DNA from: Rhodococcus marinonascens NBRC 14363
GTDB lineage: Bacteria; Actinomycetota; Actinomycetes; Mycobacteriales; Mycobacteriaceae
Reading direction: 5' to 3'
DNA length: 64,000 bases
NCBI RefSeq assembly: GCF_001894885.1
Contig: NZ_BCXB01000001.1
Span: 124,001 to 188,000 of the forward strand
Shown here: positions 20,845 through 30,104 of the stretch, in pieces
Numbering within the stretch: position 1 is the stretch's first letter
Layout: every line of letters starts with the position of its first letter
The notes under the pieces: generated by a model
Databases searched by the model: none
Told to the model about the DNA's origin: nothing
The model's input: the letters and a program-made list of their open reading frames with translations, nothing else
Translations under genes and position numbers: made by a program

Positions 20845-22133
20845 CAGAGGGCTCCGTCGACGGGGAGGAACAGGGTCGCGATAGTCGGGCCGCCGACGGG
20901 ACTGTGCACGGACAGTGTTCCGTCCACGGTGGAGGCTCGCGTCTCCAGCCCGGACAGTCCGCTTCCCGCCCCCACACGCGCACCCCCGGTGCCGTTGTCG
21001 CGCACCGTAACCGACAGGGTGCCGCCGTCAGAGGTCGCCGACACCCACGCTCGGGTGGCGCCCGAGTGACGAGCGACGTTGGTAAGTAGTTCGGCCACAG
21101 TGAAGTAGGCGATGACTTCGATACCCGGAGAGGGTCGCGACTCGACGGACACTGTGAGTTCTACGGGGATCGCGCAGCGCGCAGCCAGGGTCTCGAGTGC
21201 CGGGGCGAGGCCGAGATCGAGGGCCGGGGGATGGATGCCCCGCACCAACTCTCGCAACTCGACGGGGGTGTCCTTCGCTGCAGAGTGCGCGCTGTGCACC
21301 AGATCGGACGGGTCCTGCCCGGCGGCCAGCCGCTCTTCTGCGCGGCCCAGCGTCATAGCCATCGCCACAATGCGGGCCTGGGTGCCGTCGTGCAGGTCAC
21401 GCTCGACGCGTCGCAGCCGCGTCGCCGAGTTTTCGACGGCTGCAGTTCGACTGAGTTCGAGTTCTTCGACGCGCGAGTCACGTCGTGAGGGACCGAGTAG
21501 GGCGTGGATGAGGGCGCGGTCGAGTGCGGCGAGTCCTCGTATCGGCCACGGCGCGATCAACAGGAAGCCGATACCTATCGCGGACACCAGCAACATCTGC
21601 GGCCAGGTATCGAAGTAGATGTTTCCGATCTGGATGATCGAATGCCGCTCAGCCCCGGTCGAGTCGATCTTGGTGATGGCGAGCAACCGCCACAGGATCG
21701 GCGAGATCGTCAGGTACAGCGCGACTGCAGCGAACACCAGCGCGACCAGGGCCGCGGCAAATCCGACGACGCCCTTGATCAGCACGAACATGATCGCTCG
21801 CCACGCCGTGCGGTCTGTGAGTCCGGAGCGGACGAATCCGATGACCCCCGGACGCGGTGTGAACTGGGGTGGTTCGCCGACCGTGGCGCCCATCAGCGAA
21901 GTGGCCAGACTCCGGTGAACGTAGCCGAAGCCTCTGGCGCTGACGACGACCGCAGCGAGCAAGGGAAGCCCCACCAGGGTGACGGCGAGCCCTAGCCCGA
22001 TCCCGAGCCCCACAGCGAGGTATATGAAGCCGGCGAGCGCCCCAACGGCGGTGACGGCGAGGTAGGCAGCCTCGCGCCACGTCTTCCGGAGGAACTCGAC
22101 CAGTGGCGATATCGGAGCAGAAGTCTTGCTCAT
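20844..22133 (-). CDS. Sensor histidine kinase, HPK7/HisKA_3 type
   Basis: A 429-residue membrane kinase. Helical segments lie at about 23-65 and 112-145 and 180-200, with a short extracytoplasmic part between the later ones. The dimerisation/phosphoacceptor motif RRVERDLHDGTQ puts the His at 248; the ATPase domain has N and G boxes (ELLTNVARHS, VRDNGTGG, GSGLSGLETR). It is coupled to the NarL-type regulator. The small extracytoplasmic portion suggests sensing in or at the membrane, for example envelope stress; this is inference. Confidence 0.9.
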   Translation of the reverse strand: MSKTSAPISPLVEFLRKTWREAAYLAVTAVGALAGFIYLAVGLGIGLGLAVTLVGLPLLAAVVVSARGFGYVHRSLATSLMGATVGEPPQFTPRPGVIGFVRSGLTDRTAWRAIMFVLIKGVVGFAAALVALVFAAVALYLTISPILWRLLAITKIDSTGAERHSIIQIGNIYFDTWPQMLLVSAIGIGFLLIAPWPIRGLAALDRALIHALLGPSRRDSRVEELELSRTAAVENSATRLRRVERDLHDGTQARIVAMAMTLGRAEERLAAGQDPSDLVHSAHSAAKDTPVELRELVRGIHPPALDLGLAPALETLAARCAIPVELTVSVESRPSPGIEVIAYFTVAELLTNVARHSGATRAWVSATSDGGTLSVTVRDNGTGGARVGAGSGLSGLETRASTVDGTLSVHSPVGGPTIATLFLPVDGAL

Positions 22134-22187
22134 GTGTACAGGTTTTCACCTCGGACTGCACCGTTCGAGGAGGTGGACAGGTGAGTC

Positions 22188-22211
22188 GGGGGTGTGGTTG
22201 CCCACACCCCC
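22188..22211 (-). terminator. Strong stem-loop after the SDR/decarboxylase operon
   Basis: A perfect 10-base stem (GGGGGTGTGG with CCACACCCCC) and 4-base loop lie 20 bases beyond the stop of the acetoacetate-decarboxylase-like gene and upstream of the kinase gene. A T-tract is lacking, as in many actinobacterial terminators. Confidence 0.65.
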
Positions 22212-22231
22212 GCGAACAGTCACCTACATGT

Positions 22232-22960
22232 TCAGATGGACTGCGCGTCCCCGAATGTCATCGGCAGGTCGGGAATCGAGGACGTGATGAGTGCCCGCTT
22301 CGGCAACCCCAGCGACCGCAATTCGTCGGCGATGGGGTGAGTTCCCAATTTCAACTCCGCGCCGCCGGGCCGCGTGCGAACCCCGGTGGGATTCATGTCC
22401 CAAGTGGTGACCCTGGTGACGCCGTCGAGATGCGAGTAGGCGGCGAGTGAGGTGTTGGTGCCCGAACCAGGCACCGAAATACCAGGTTTCACGCTGAGTT
22501 GCGCGATCAGGCGACCGTCCTGGCTGACTGACCCGCGTTTGACCGCACCACCGTGGTCCACGTCGAATTCGGCCAGGACCTTCGGGAAACCCCAGATGCC
22601 TCGGCCGGCGGCGAGGGTGAACTCGCCGTCGACCGGCAACTGATGGATCAGCGCACCCGCCCGGCCCTGCGTCAGCGACCTCAGATCCTGTGCGACCGAT
22701 GTGCTGTCGGCGCGGTGATCCCGGACGAGGAACACCAACCCGAATTCGTTGTACGGGCCGAGGTCGCCGTCCACATAGTCGACGAACACGAGGACGCATA
22801 TGCCGCGACCCGGTCGGAATTGCAGGATTTCGAGACCGGTGTAGTCGATCAACGACTGGGCGGCGGCGGTCGGAACCGAGTACATGGCCATGAACGCCGA
22901 CGCCTGCCGAATCTCCACCGGCATGTCGACCTGTTTGCCGAGCACCTTGTGCGATGTCAT
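22232..22960 (-). CDS. Acetoacetate-decarboxylase-like protein
   Basis: A 242-residue protein with the acetoacetate decarboxylase fold (the segments VYSVPTAAAQ, GPYNEFGLVFLVRD and GIWGFPKVLAEFDV are typical). The Schiff-base lysine region of true decarboxylases is near GFPK, but activity cannot be assumed, as many family members act differently. It overlaps the 3' end of the SDR gene by four bases and shares its promoter, which faces cyp142 across a KstR box. A role in cholesterol side-chain or ring metabolism is inferred. Confidence 0.7.
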   Translation of the reverse strand: MTSHKVLGKQVDMPVEIRQASAFMAMYSVPTAAAQSLIDYTGLEILQFRPGRGICVLVFVDYVDGDLGPYNEFGLVFLVRDHRADSTSVAQDLRSLTQGRAGALIHQLPVDGEFTLAAGRGIWGFPKVLAEFDVDHGGAVKRGSVSQDGRLIAQLSVKPGISVPGSGTNTSLAAYSHLDGVTRVTTWDMNPTGVRTRPGGAELKLGTHPIADELRSLGLPKRALITSSIPDLPMTFGDAQSI

Positions 22961-23808
22961 GGCGTGACCACTCCTCGCAGACCGTCGGCGCCGTAGACCG
23001 GTTCGAGCATCGACCTGAAGTCGGGTCCGCGGCGCAGCATCTGGCCACCGTCGACGTTGATGATCTGGCCCGTGATCCACGTGGAGTCGGGGCCGAGGAG
23101 GAACTTCGCGAGCGCCGCGATGTCGGTGACCTCGCCGACCCTCGCGATGGGTGTGTTCGCCAGGTAGTCCTCCAGGATCGGGCCACCGTCGGTGATGAGC
23201 GCGACGAGGTCGGTGCGAGTGAGTCCGGGACGGATGCAGTTGACACGCACGTTGCTCGCGCCGAGTTCGTCGGCGGCGAGTTGCACGAGGTGATCCACCC
23301 CCGCCTTCGACGGGCCGTATGCCCCGAACCATCGGTGTGTGTTGCTGCTCGCGATCGACGATATCGCGACGATCGACCCTCCGCCCGCGGCCACCAGAGC
23401 GCGGGCCGAATGCTTGATCGTCAGCATGGTGCCGGTGATGTTGAGGTCGACCGTACGACGCCACGCTTCGACGTCCAGTTGGGTTACGGGAGCGATTGTC
23501 TCGTTGCCGCCCGCGCAGGCGACCACACCGTCGAGTTGTCCGGTACGCTCGGCCGCCTGTGCGACCGCCCGGATCATGTCGTCTTCGACGGTTACGTCGG
23601 CGACTACGGTGTCAACACTGCCGGCGGGGTTGCCTTCGCCGATTTCCCGCGCCGTCTTCGCGAGTTTCTGTTCGTTGCGACCACAGATGGTGACGTGGAC
23701 GCCCTCGGCCGCCAGGACTGTGGCGACGCCTAATCCGATGCCACTCCCGCCGCCGGTGACGAGTACGGACTTCTTCGCGAGTCCATTGCTGCCGTTAACG
23801 CTAATCAT
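22957..23808 (-). CDS. Short-chain dehydrogenase/reductase in the KstR-linked operon
   Basis: Classical SDR (283 aa). It has TGGGSGIG (about 18-25), the NNAG-equivalent ACAGG, the catalytic Ser (AISSIASS) and YGPSK. ATG 23808 is chosen because GGAGG sits six bases upstream; a GTG at 23814 would leave no spacing. It is divergent from cyp142, with a KstR box between, so an oxidoreduction of a sterol-derived hydroxyl or keto group is plausible. The substrate is unknown. Confidence 0.82.
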   Translation of the reverse strand: MISVNGSNGLAKKSVLVTGGGSGIGLGVATVLAAEGVHVTICGRNEQKLAKTAREIGEGNPAGSVDTVVADVTVEDDMIRAVAQAAERTGQLDGVVACAGGNETIAPVTQLDVEAWRRTVDLNITGTMLTIKHSARALVAAGGGSIVAISSIASSNTHRWFGAYGPSKAGVDHLVQLAADELGASNVRVNCIRPGLTRTDLVALITDGGPILEDYLANTPIARVGEVTDIAALAKFLLGPDSTWITGQIINVDGGQMLRRGPDFRSMLEPVYGADGLRGVVTP

Positions 23809-23827
23809 GCACACCTCCGGGTGGTTG

Positions 23828-23880
23828 AACTCGGGTCTAGAACTCGGGTCTATTCGTACCGCTGGTCTATTCGTACCGCT
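23828..23880. repeat. Compound tandem repeats beside the KstR box
   Basis: Two adjacent copies of AACTCGGGTCTA(G) at 23828-23852 run into two exact copies of the 17-base unit GGTCTATTCGTACCGCT at 23847-23863 and 23864-23880. They end 11 bases before the KstR box and lie in the 5' region of the SDR operon. Confidence 0.8.
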
Positions 23881-23890
23881 GCGTCATCGT

Positions 23891-23904
23891 AGGAACACGT
23901 TCTA
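23891..23904. promoter_or_regulatory. KstR operator between SDR and cyp142
   Basis: AGGAACACGTTCTA fits TnnAACnnGTTnnA apart from the first base and shares GGAACACGTTCTA-like symmetry with the hsaA/kshA boxes. It lies 62 bases before the cyp142 start. Confidence 0.8.
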
Positions 23905-23965
23905 TTATCGGGGCACGATTCGTGGGATTCAATGCCGAGGAGTATCTCGGTCAAGGAGTATCTCG

Positions 23966-25153
23966 ATGGGGGACAGGCCGGAATTCGATCTGCTCGACGG
24001 ACGCTTCTACTCGGGAGGATTAGGCGACACCCACCGGGCCTACGCGTGGATGCGGGCCCACGAGCCGGTGTACCGCGCAGACGGAATCGTCGGCGCCGCA
24101 TCCTACGAGGCCGTACTCACCGCCGAACGCGACCCGGAACTGTTCTCGAATGCGGGCGGAATTCGGCCCGGGGTGGGCCCGCTGCCGCAGATGATCGACA
24201 TGGACGACCCGCAGCACCTGCAGCATCGTCGCCTCGTCAACGCCGGTTTCACCCGCAAACAGGTGGAAGCGAAGGTCGGCCGGATTCGGGAGATCTGTGA
24301 CCATCTCATCGACGCGGTGTGTGAGAAGGGCGAGGCGGATTTCGTACGCGATCTAGCGGCACCGCTGCCCATGGCGGTGATCGGCGACATGCTCGGTGTA
24401 CGCCCTGAGGAACGCGACACGTTCTTGCAGTGGTCCGACGATCTGATGAACGCGCTCGGCAGTAACGTCACCGATGCGGAATTGCAGGCGCAGATGGACG
24501 CCTACGCAGCGTTCAACGAGTTCACGCTCCGCACCATCGAAGAGCGACGACAGAACCCGACAGGCGACCTCACAAGCATCCTCGTGCACAGCGAGATCGA
24601 CGGGCACCGGCTCAGCGATGAGGACATCGTCGGCGAAACCCTGCTGATTCTCATCGGTGGTGACGAGACCACCAGGCACGTCTTGAGCGGCGGGATGGAA
24701 CAGCTCATGCGCCACCCCGACCAGCAAGCACGCCTGATCAGCGACGCCGCTGGAATCCCGGCGGCGATTGAGGAGATGCTGCGCTGGTCGTCACCGATCA
24801 AGAACATGTGCCGCACGGTCACCCGCGACGTCGAATTCTTCGGAACCGAACTGCACGAGGGCGAGAAGATGATGCTGCTGTTCGAATCCGCGAACTTCGA
24901 TGAGAAGGTATTCGAGAATCCCGAGGTCTTCGACGCGGAGCGGTCACCGAACCCACATGTCGCGTTCGGCTTCGGCACTCACTTCTGCCTCGGGAACCAA
25001 CTCGCCCGGCTCGAAGCGAAGATCATGTTCGAGCAACTGCTGTCGCGGCTGCCCGGCATGATGCTCGTCGACAATGGTCCGCTACGGCGTCGTCCCGCCA
25101 ACTTTGTGTCGGGACTCGAGGAGATGCCGGTCAAGCTGAGCGCTGTGCATTAG
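23966..25153 (+). CDS. cyp142: Cytochrome P450 CYP142, sterol C26/C27 oxidase
   Basis: P450 (395 aa) closely resembling mycobacterial CYP142, which oxidises the cholesterol side-chain terminus to the acid in successive steps. The I-helix motif GGDETT is at 231-236, ExxR at E270-R273, and the heme-thiolate Cys is C341 (FGFGTHFCLGNQ). The blocks FVRDLAAPLPMAVIGDMLGV and NMCR..T are CYP142-like. AAGGAG precedes ATG 23966. The KstR box upstream supports steroid-responsive expression. It converges on the aldo/keto reductase gene with 13 bases between stops. Confidence 0.92.
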   Translation: MGDRPEFDLLDGRFYSGGLGDTHRAYAWMRAHEPVYRADGIVGAASYEAVLTAERDPELFSNAGGIRPGVGPLPQMIDMDDPQHLQHRRLVNAGFTRKQVEAKVGRIREICDHLIDAVCEKGEADFVRDLAAPLPMAVIGDMLGVRPEERDTFLQWSDDLMNALGSNVTDAELQAQMDAYAAFNEFTLRTIEERRQNPTGDLTSILVHSEIDGHRLSDEDIVGETLLILIGGDETTRHVLSGGMEQLMRHPDQQARLISDAAGIPAAIEEMLRWSSPIKNMCRTVTRDVEFFGTELHEGEKMMLLFESANFDEKVFENPEVFDAERSPNPHVAFGFGTHFCLGNQLARLEAKIMFEQLLSRLPGMMLVDNGPLRRRPANFVSGLEEMPVKLSAVH

Positions 25154-25166
25154 TCGGTGTGGTCGC

Positions 25167-26048
25167 CTACTCGGGGCCTCCGACGTTCATCTGATCCGGA
25201 TGGGCGCCGACGCGGACGCCGCCATCGAGCGCCTCGATCTCGCTGAGGTCCTGTTCGCTGAGTTCGAAGTCGAACACGTCGATGTTCTCGCGGATCCGTG
25301 AGTCGTGGACCGACTTGGGGATGACGATCAGGCCGCTTTGCAGATGCCAGCGAATCATCACCTGAGCCGCGGACTTGCCGTGTCGGTCGCCGATGCGTGT
25401 GATGATCGGTTCGGTCAGAAGGGTATTCGGCTTCGAGTCCTTGCCCCAGCCCGAGTTGCTGGTGCCGCCGAGCGGACTCCACGATTCGACGACGATGCCG
25501 TGGTCGGTACCGAAGTTCCGAATGTCCCGCTGAGCGAGATGCGGATGTAGCTCCACCTGGTCGATCGCGGGCACAGTGCCTCCGTGGTCGATGAGTAACT
25601 GCAGGTGGCGGGGTTCGAAGTTGCACACACCGATCGCCTTGGCCCTCCCGGACTCGGCGATCTTCTCCAGTGCGTCCCACGTACGGAGAATGCGGTCGTC
25701 GTCCTGCATCGGCCAATGGATCAGATAGAGGTCGACGTAGTCGACGCCGAGGCGTTCGAGGCTGGTGTCGAAGCCTTTCAGCGCCCGCTCGTATCCATGG
25801 TCGGCGTTCCACAACTTCGTCGTGAGGAAAATGTCCTCACGAGCGACGGACGAGGTCGAGATGCCGCGGCCGACACCCTCTTCGTTGCCGTACGCGGCGG
25901 CAGTGTCGATGTGCCGATAGCCTGCCTCGTCGAGGGCGAACCGGACAGCGTGCTCGGTTTCGTCGTTGGCGGCCTGCCAGACTCCCAGTCCGAGCTGCGG
26001 GATGACGGTTCCGGAATTCAGCACAATGCGGGGTACTTGGTGGTTCAT
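25167..26048 (-). CDS. Aldo/keto reductase
   Basis: NADPH-dependent aldo/keto reductase (293 aa) of the 2,5-diketo-gluconate reductase-like group. The catalytic tetrad is D48, Y53 (IDTAAAYGNEEGVG), K78 (TTKLW) and H111 (LIHWP). The C-terminal cofactor motif IPKSVHDSRIREN is present. The gene is monocistronic, divergent from a HAD hydrolase gene. Physiological substrate not evident. Confidence 0.88.
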   Translation of the reverse strand: MNHQVPRIVLNSGTVIPQLGLGVWQAANDETEHAVRFALDEAGYRHIDTAAAYGNEEGVGRGISTSSVAREDIFLTTKLWNADHGYERALKGFDTSLERLGVDYVDLYLIHWPMQDDDRILRTWDALEKIAESGRAKAIGVCNFEPRHLQLLIDHGGTVPAIDQVELHPHLAQRDIRNFGTDHGIVVESWSPLGGTSNSGWGKDSKPNTLLTEPIITRIGDRHGKSAAQVMIRWHLQSGLIVIPKSVHDSRIRENIDVFDFELSEQDLSEIEALDGGVRVGAHPDQMNVGGPE

Positions 26049-26112
26049 GCAGTCCAGGCTATCGACTGTCGGGGGTGTGCGCGGAACCGGCCGAGCCTGG
26101 CATCATGCCCAG

Positions 26113-26949
26113 ATGACCCAAATTCGGCTGCTGGCGTCCGACCTCGACGGGACTCTCTTGCGCTCGGACCGGGTGATCTCGCCGCGTACCGCGCAGGCGA
26201 TGGAGGAAGCGCGGCAGGCGGGCGTCGAGGTTGTGTGGGCGACCGCCCGAGCCCGCCACTCGGTGCACGAGTTGGCGCAGTCGTGCGGGTTTCGCGGCAA
26301 GGCGATCTGTGCGAATGGTGCTGTGGTCCTCGATCTCGCCGACGGAACCCCGGTGATCACGGCGACGACCACCATCGCGATGGCGTCGGCAGCAGTGGCG
26401 ATGAACCGGGTGCGGGCGCTGATGCCGGGGGTCGTGTTCGCCAACGTCGGTCCCACTCGTTTCGTCGCAGAACCCGCCTACGCGGCGCTGTGCGAATTCG
26501 CCGACCACCATCGGCATCCGCACGAGATGACGTTGTCCGAACTGTTGCCGTCGATGGAAGAACCCCTGGTCAAGATCGTCGCAAGGCACCCGGAAGTGCC
26601 GGGTGTCGAGCTGTATCGGGCCACATTGGCAGCGGGCGTCGAGGGTATCGAAGTCACCCACTCCGGTGCGCGGTACATGGAGATGGCCGCATCGGGTGTT
26701 TCGAAAGCGAGCGCCCTCGCCGAACTTTGTGCGGTCGAGGGCATCGGCTCATTCGAGGTCGCGGTGGTGGGTGATGCGATCAACGACGTCCCGATGTTGA
26801 TGTGGGCCGGAACTGCGCTGTGTCCCTCGAACGCGATTCCTGAGGTGCAGGCGCTGGCCGACCGAATGCTGCCCAGCAACGACGAAGACGGAGTCGCGAG
26901 CTACCTGGAGGAGTTGGTGGGCGTAAAGCGGGCTACAGCCCAGCAGTGA
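26113..26949 (+). CDS. Cof-type HAD phosphatase
   Basis: HAD hydrolase of the Cof/IIB type (278 aa). The nucleophile motif is ASDLDGTLL (D10, acid D12), motif III Lys is in SGVSKASAL, and motif IV is GDAINDVPML. The large cap lies between about residues 85 and 190. It overlaps the 3' end of the convergent fadE33 gene by 17 bases, an unusually tight arrangement. Substrates of this family are small sugar or nucleotide phosphates. Confidence 0.85.
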   Translation: MTQIRLLASDLDGTLLRSDRVISPRTAQAMEEARQAGVEVVWATARARHSVHELAQSCGFRGKAICANGAVVLDLADGTPVITATTTIAMASAAVAMNRVRALMPGVVFANVGPTRFVAEPAYAALCEFADHHRHPHEMTLSELLPSMEEPLVKIVARHPEVPGVELYRATLAAGVEGIEVTHSGARYMEMAASGVSKASALAELCAVEGIGSFEVAVVGDAINDVPMLMWAGTALCPSNAIPEVQALADRMLPSNDEDGVASYLEELVGVKRATAQQ

Positions 26950-27982
26950 TCGCCAGCCCCGGGAGATACTCCCCCGGCTGGCCGAATAACTGCGCGGCGC
27001 CGTGGGCACGCTTGAAGTACAGCTGTGCGTCGTGTTCCCACGTGATGGCGATGCCGCCGTGCAGTTGGATGGTTTCGGCCGCGACTTGCTGCAGTGCCTC
27101 CGAGCAGTACACCTTCGCGATGATGGCGTCCTCGTGCGTTCTCGACAGTGCCGCTGCGTACGACATTGACCGGGCTGTCTCGACCAGCGCGTACATGTCG
27201 GCCATGCGGTGCTTGAGCGCCTGGAACGAACCGATCGCCCGTCCGAACTGCTTGCGTGACTTCGCGTATTCCACTGTCTGTTCGAGAGCCGCGGACGCCG
27301 CGCCCACCTGTTCGGCTGACAGGGCGGTCAGCGCCACCGCACGCAGTTGGTCGACGAGGCCGGCGGGGGACGCAAGTGTGCGTGCCGGGACATCGTCGAA
27401 GCTCACCTCCGACAGCGCCCGCGTCGGGTCCATCGTCGGCACGCGCCGACGCCTCACACCGTCCGCCGCCGGATCGACCTCGAACAGTCCGTCGGCGGTG
27501 AGCACCAACAGCGCGTCCGCGATTTCGCCGCCCAGAACGTACGACGCGGTCCCAGACAGCCTGCCGCACGCCGTCGACACGCCGAAACCGCTCCAGCCTC
27601 CCGGATTCGCCCAGCACAACGCAGCCACCGAGCCCGCCGCGATGCCGGGAAGGAGGCGAGCGCAGGCATCGTCGTCGCCAGAGAGCAAGAGGGCCTGGGC
27701 GGAGAGAACGGCGCTGCCGAGCATCGGCGACGGCGCCAGCGTCCTGCCCAGCTCTTCCTGCACCACATGCACTTCCAGTAGCGACGCACCGACCCCGTCG
27801 TACTTCTCCGGGATCGCGAGCGCGGCGACGCCGATCTGTTCGCACAACGTTGTCCACAGGACTTCGTCGTAGCCGTGCTCGGTGGTCATCGCCCGGCGGA
27901 CTGCGGCCGAGTCCGAACGCTTGGACAGCAGATCCCGGACTGACGACCGGAGCGCGGCCCTCTCTTCGCTCTCGAATGTCAT
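26933..27982 (-). CDS. fadE33: Acyl-CoA dehydrogenase beta-type subunit, IpdE2 (FadE33)
   Basis: Acyl-CoA-dehydrogenase-like protein (349 aa). In mycobacteria IpdE2 (FadE33) pairs with IpdE1 (FadE30) as an alpha2-beta2 enzyme that dehydrogenates 5-OH-HIP-CoA. The assignment rests on gene order (fadD3 ... fadE31-fadE32-fadE33, divergent from fadE30), which equals the mycobacterial KstR2 regulon, plus the short, divergent N-terminal half expected of the beta subunit. C-terminal motifs RKQFGRAIGSFQALKH and QLHGGIAITWEH are conserved. Its ATG overlaps the fadE32 stop (ATGA). Confidence 0.82.
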   Translation of the reverse strand: MTFESEERAALRSSVRDLLSKRSDSAAVRRAMTTEHGYDEVLWTTLCEQIGVAALAIPEKYDGVGASLLEVHVVQEELGRTLAPSPMLGSAVLSAQALLLSGDDDACARLLPGIAAGSVAALCWANPGGWSGFGVSTACGRLSGTASYVLGGEIADALLVLTADGLFEVDPAADGVRRRRVPTMDPTRALSEVSFDDVPARTLASPAGLVDQLRAVALTALSAEQVGAASAALEQTVEYAKSRKQFGRAIGSFQALKHRMADMYALVETARSMSYAAALSRTHEDAIIAKVYCSEALQQVAAETIQLHGGIAITWEHDAQLYFKRAHGAAQLFGQPGEYLPGLAITAGL

Positions 27983-28947
27983 GACGCACCCACCAGTGAT
28001 TCGACTACGCGGTCACGGTGGAATGCCGGCGTGCCCCAGGCGGTCACGAGCGCTCGAACCTTCGTCAGCCACAGCGACAGATCATGTTCCTGGGTGTACC
28101 CGATTGCGCCGTGCACCTGTAGTGCCACGCGGGCGGCGCGATAGGCCGCGTCCCCGCATGCCACCTTGGCGGCCGAAATGTCGCGGGACGCGTCTACGGA
28201 ACCGTCGCGGACGGACAGCGCGGCGCCGTGCAGCAGCGGCCTCGACATCTCCAGCCCGACTGCGACCTCGGCCAGTTGATGCTTGATGGCCTGGAACTGT
28301 CCGATGACCCTGCCGAACTGTTTGCGCTGCTTCGCGTAGTCAGTGGTGACCTCGAGCAGGGTCTGCCCGAGCCCCTGCAGTTGGGCCGCGGTCGCGATGG
28401 CCCCCAGGTTGAATGCGGGCAGGAAGTCGCTCTCGCCCAACGCTTCCGACGCGGTGAGCGAGAACAGTCGCCGCGACTGATCCACCGACGCCCGGGCCGA
28501 ACCCGGTTCGCCCAGCCGGATGGTCGAGCCGTCCGTCAGCAGGGCGAGATCGGCGGAGTCGGCATCGACCGCAAATGGCACGTGCGGCGGCGCCGCCACG
28601 GTAGCGAGCGATCCGGATGCCAACGCCGGCAGCCGTTCGGGTGCCACCTGTGCGAGCAGGGCGGGGGTGACGGCCAGGGTCTCGGCCACCGGACCGGGAA
28701 CGGCGTGACGTCCGAGTTGTTCGACCGCGACCACGAGATCGACGGCATCGGCACCGAGTCCGCCGTGTTCCTCCGGGACGAGCAGTCCGTTGACGCCGGT
28801 TTCGGCGAGGCGCTGCCACAGCTCAAGGCCCGGTCCGGTGTCGCCGGTGTTCCACGCGCGGATCACCGTCGGCATGTCGGCCTTCGTCAGCAGCGCGTCG
28901 ATGCTGGACGCGAAGTCGGTGTGAGTGGCGTCGAGTGCGAACCTCAC
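27979..28947 (-). CDS. fadE32: Acyl-CoA dehydrogenase subunit FadE32
   Basis: Acyl-CoA-dehydrogenase-like subunit (322 aa). The C-terminal flavin domain is clear (RKQFGRVIGQFQAIKHQLAE, VHGAIGYTQEHDL), while the N-terminal half is short and diverged, as in heteromeric steroid ACADs. GTG 28947 overlaps the fadE31 stop (GTGA). Together with FadE31 it is thought to act late in C/D-ring degradation on a ring-opened CoA ester. KstR2-regulated by operon position. Confidence 0.83.
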   Translation of the reverse strand: MRFALDATHTDFASSIDALLTKADMPTVIRAWNTGDTGPGLELWQRLAETGVNGLLVPEEHGGLGADAVDLVVAVEQLGRHAVPGPVAETLAVTPALLAQVAPERLPALASGSLATVAAPPHVPFAVDADSADLALLTDGSTIRLGEPGSARASVDQSRRLFSLTASEALGESDFLPAFNLGAIATAAQLQGLGQTLLEVTTDYAKQRKQFGRVIGQFQAIKHQLAEVAVGLEMSRPLLHGAALSVRDGSVDASRDISAAKVACGDAAYRAARVALQVHGAIGYTQEHDLSLWLTKVRALVTAWGTPAFHRDRVVESLVGAS

Positions 28948-30104
28948 CGGTCCCCCTTCGGTAGTCCGAGCAGTCGCTCGGCGATCACGTTCTTCTGGAT
29001 CTCGTTGGTGCCGGCGTAGATCGGTCCGGACAGGGAGAACAGGTAGCCGTCCATCCAGTTGCCGGCGAGTTCCGCCGAGGCCCCCAATAGGTCGAGCGCG
29101 GTCTCGTGGGTGGCGATGTCCCACTCGGACCAGAACACCTTGTTGATCGACGACTCGGCGCCCAGTTGCCCGCCTTCGGCGAGGCGGGTGACTGTGCCGA
29201 ACGTACTCAACTGATATGCGCGGGCACCGATCCAGGCATCGGCGACACGGTCACGCATCGCGGTGTCGTCGGCTCGCCCGGTGGCCTCGGACAGAGCCAA
29301 AAGACGATCCACCGTGGCCAGAAACCGGCCCGGACTGCGCAGCGATAGCCCGCGTTCGTTGGACGCTGTACTCATCGCGACACGCCAACCCTCGTTCACA
29401 CCGCCGATTACCCCGGACTCACCCGGGTTCGAGGGGTCGTTCGGGACGAAGACGTCCTCGAGGAAGATTTCTGCGAAACCGGGTTCGCCGTCGAGTTGAT
29501 CGATTGGCCGGACAGTCACACCCTTCGAACGCAGGTCGAACATGAAGTACGTGATGCCCCTGTGTCGCTGCGCTTCCGGATCGGAGCGAAACAGACCGAA
29601 GCCCCAGTCGGCAAAACTCGCCCGGGAACTCCAGGTCTTCTGCCCGTTCAGCACCCACCCACCGTCGACACGGCGGGCGGTCGATCGCAGTGATGCGAGA
29701 TCGCTGCCGGCCTCCGGTTCGGACCACGCCTGCGCCCAGATGTCGTCGGCGCGGGCCATCCGCGGCATGATGCGGGCGAGTTGCTCCGCGCAGGCATGCT
29801 CGAACAGTGTGGGCGCCAGCAGGAAGATGCCGTTCTGGCTGACGCGCCCGGGGGCACCGGAACGGTAGTACTCCTCCTCGAAGACCGTCCATTCGAGCAG
29901 TGACGAATCACGACCGCCGAGTTCGCGTGGCCAGGACACCACCGAGAAGCGGGCATCGGCGAGCGTGCGCTCCCACTCGCGGTGGGCTTCGAAACCGTCG
30001 GCCGTGTCCATCGACGGCAGTGGCTTTGCCGGAACGTTCTTGCGCAAGAATGCCCGGACTTCGTCGCGGAAGGCGAGGGTGGCATCGTCGAACTCGAGGT
30101 CCAC
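28944..30104 (-). CDS. fadE31: Acyl-CoA dehydrogenase subunit FadE31
   Basis: Full-length acyl-CoA dehydrogenase (386 aa), the probable alpha subunit partner of FadE32. Motifs include QAWSEPEAGSDLASL (FAD/substrate loop), GQKTWSSRASFADWGF and the C-terminal YAGTNEIQKNVIAERLLGLP. GTG 30104 abuts the stop of the enoyl-CoA hydratase gene directly, so the operon is continuous. Family knowledge places it in the HIP pathway after opening of the last ring. Confidence 0.85.
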   Translation of the reverse strand: MDLEFDDATLAFRDEVRAFLRKNVPAKPLPSMDTADGFEAHREWERTLADARFSVVSWPRELGGRDSSLLEWTVFEEEYYRSGAPGRVSQNGIFLLAPTLFEHACAEQLARIMPRMARADDIWAQAWSEPEAGSDLASLRSTARRVDGGWVLNGQKTWSSRASFADWGFGLFRSDPEAQRHRGITYFMFDLRSKGVTVRPIDQLDGEPGFAEIFLEDVFVPNDPSNPGESGVIGGVNEGWRVAMSTASNERGLSLRSPGRFLATVDRLLALSEATGRADDTAMRDRVADAWIGARAYQLSTFGTVTRLAEGGQLGAESSINKVFWSEWDIATHETALDLLGASAELAGNWMDGYLFSLSGPIYAGTNEIQKNVIAERLLGLPKGDR

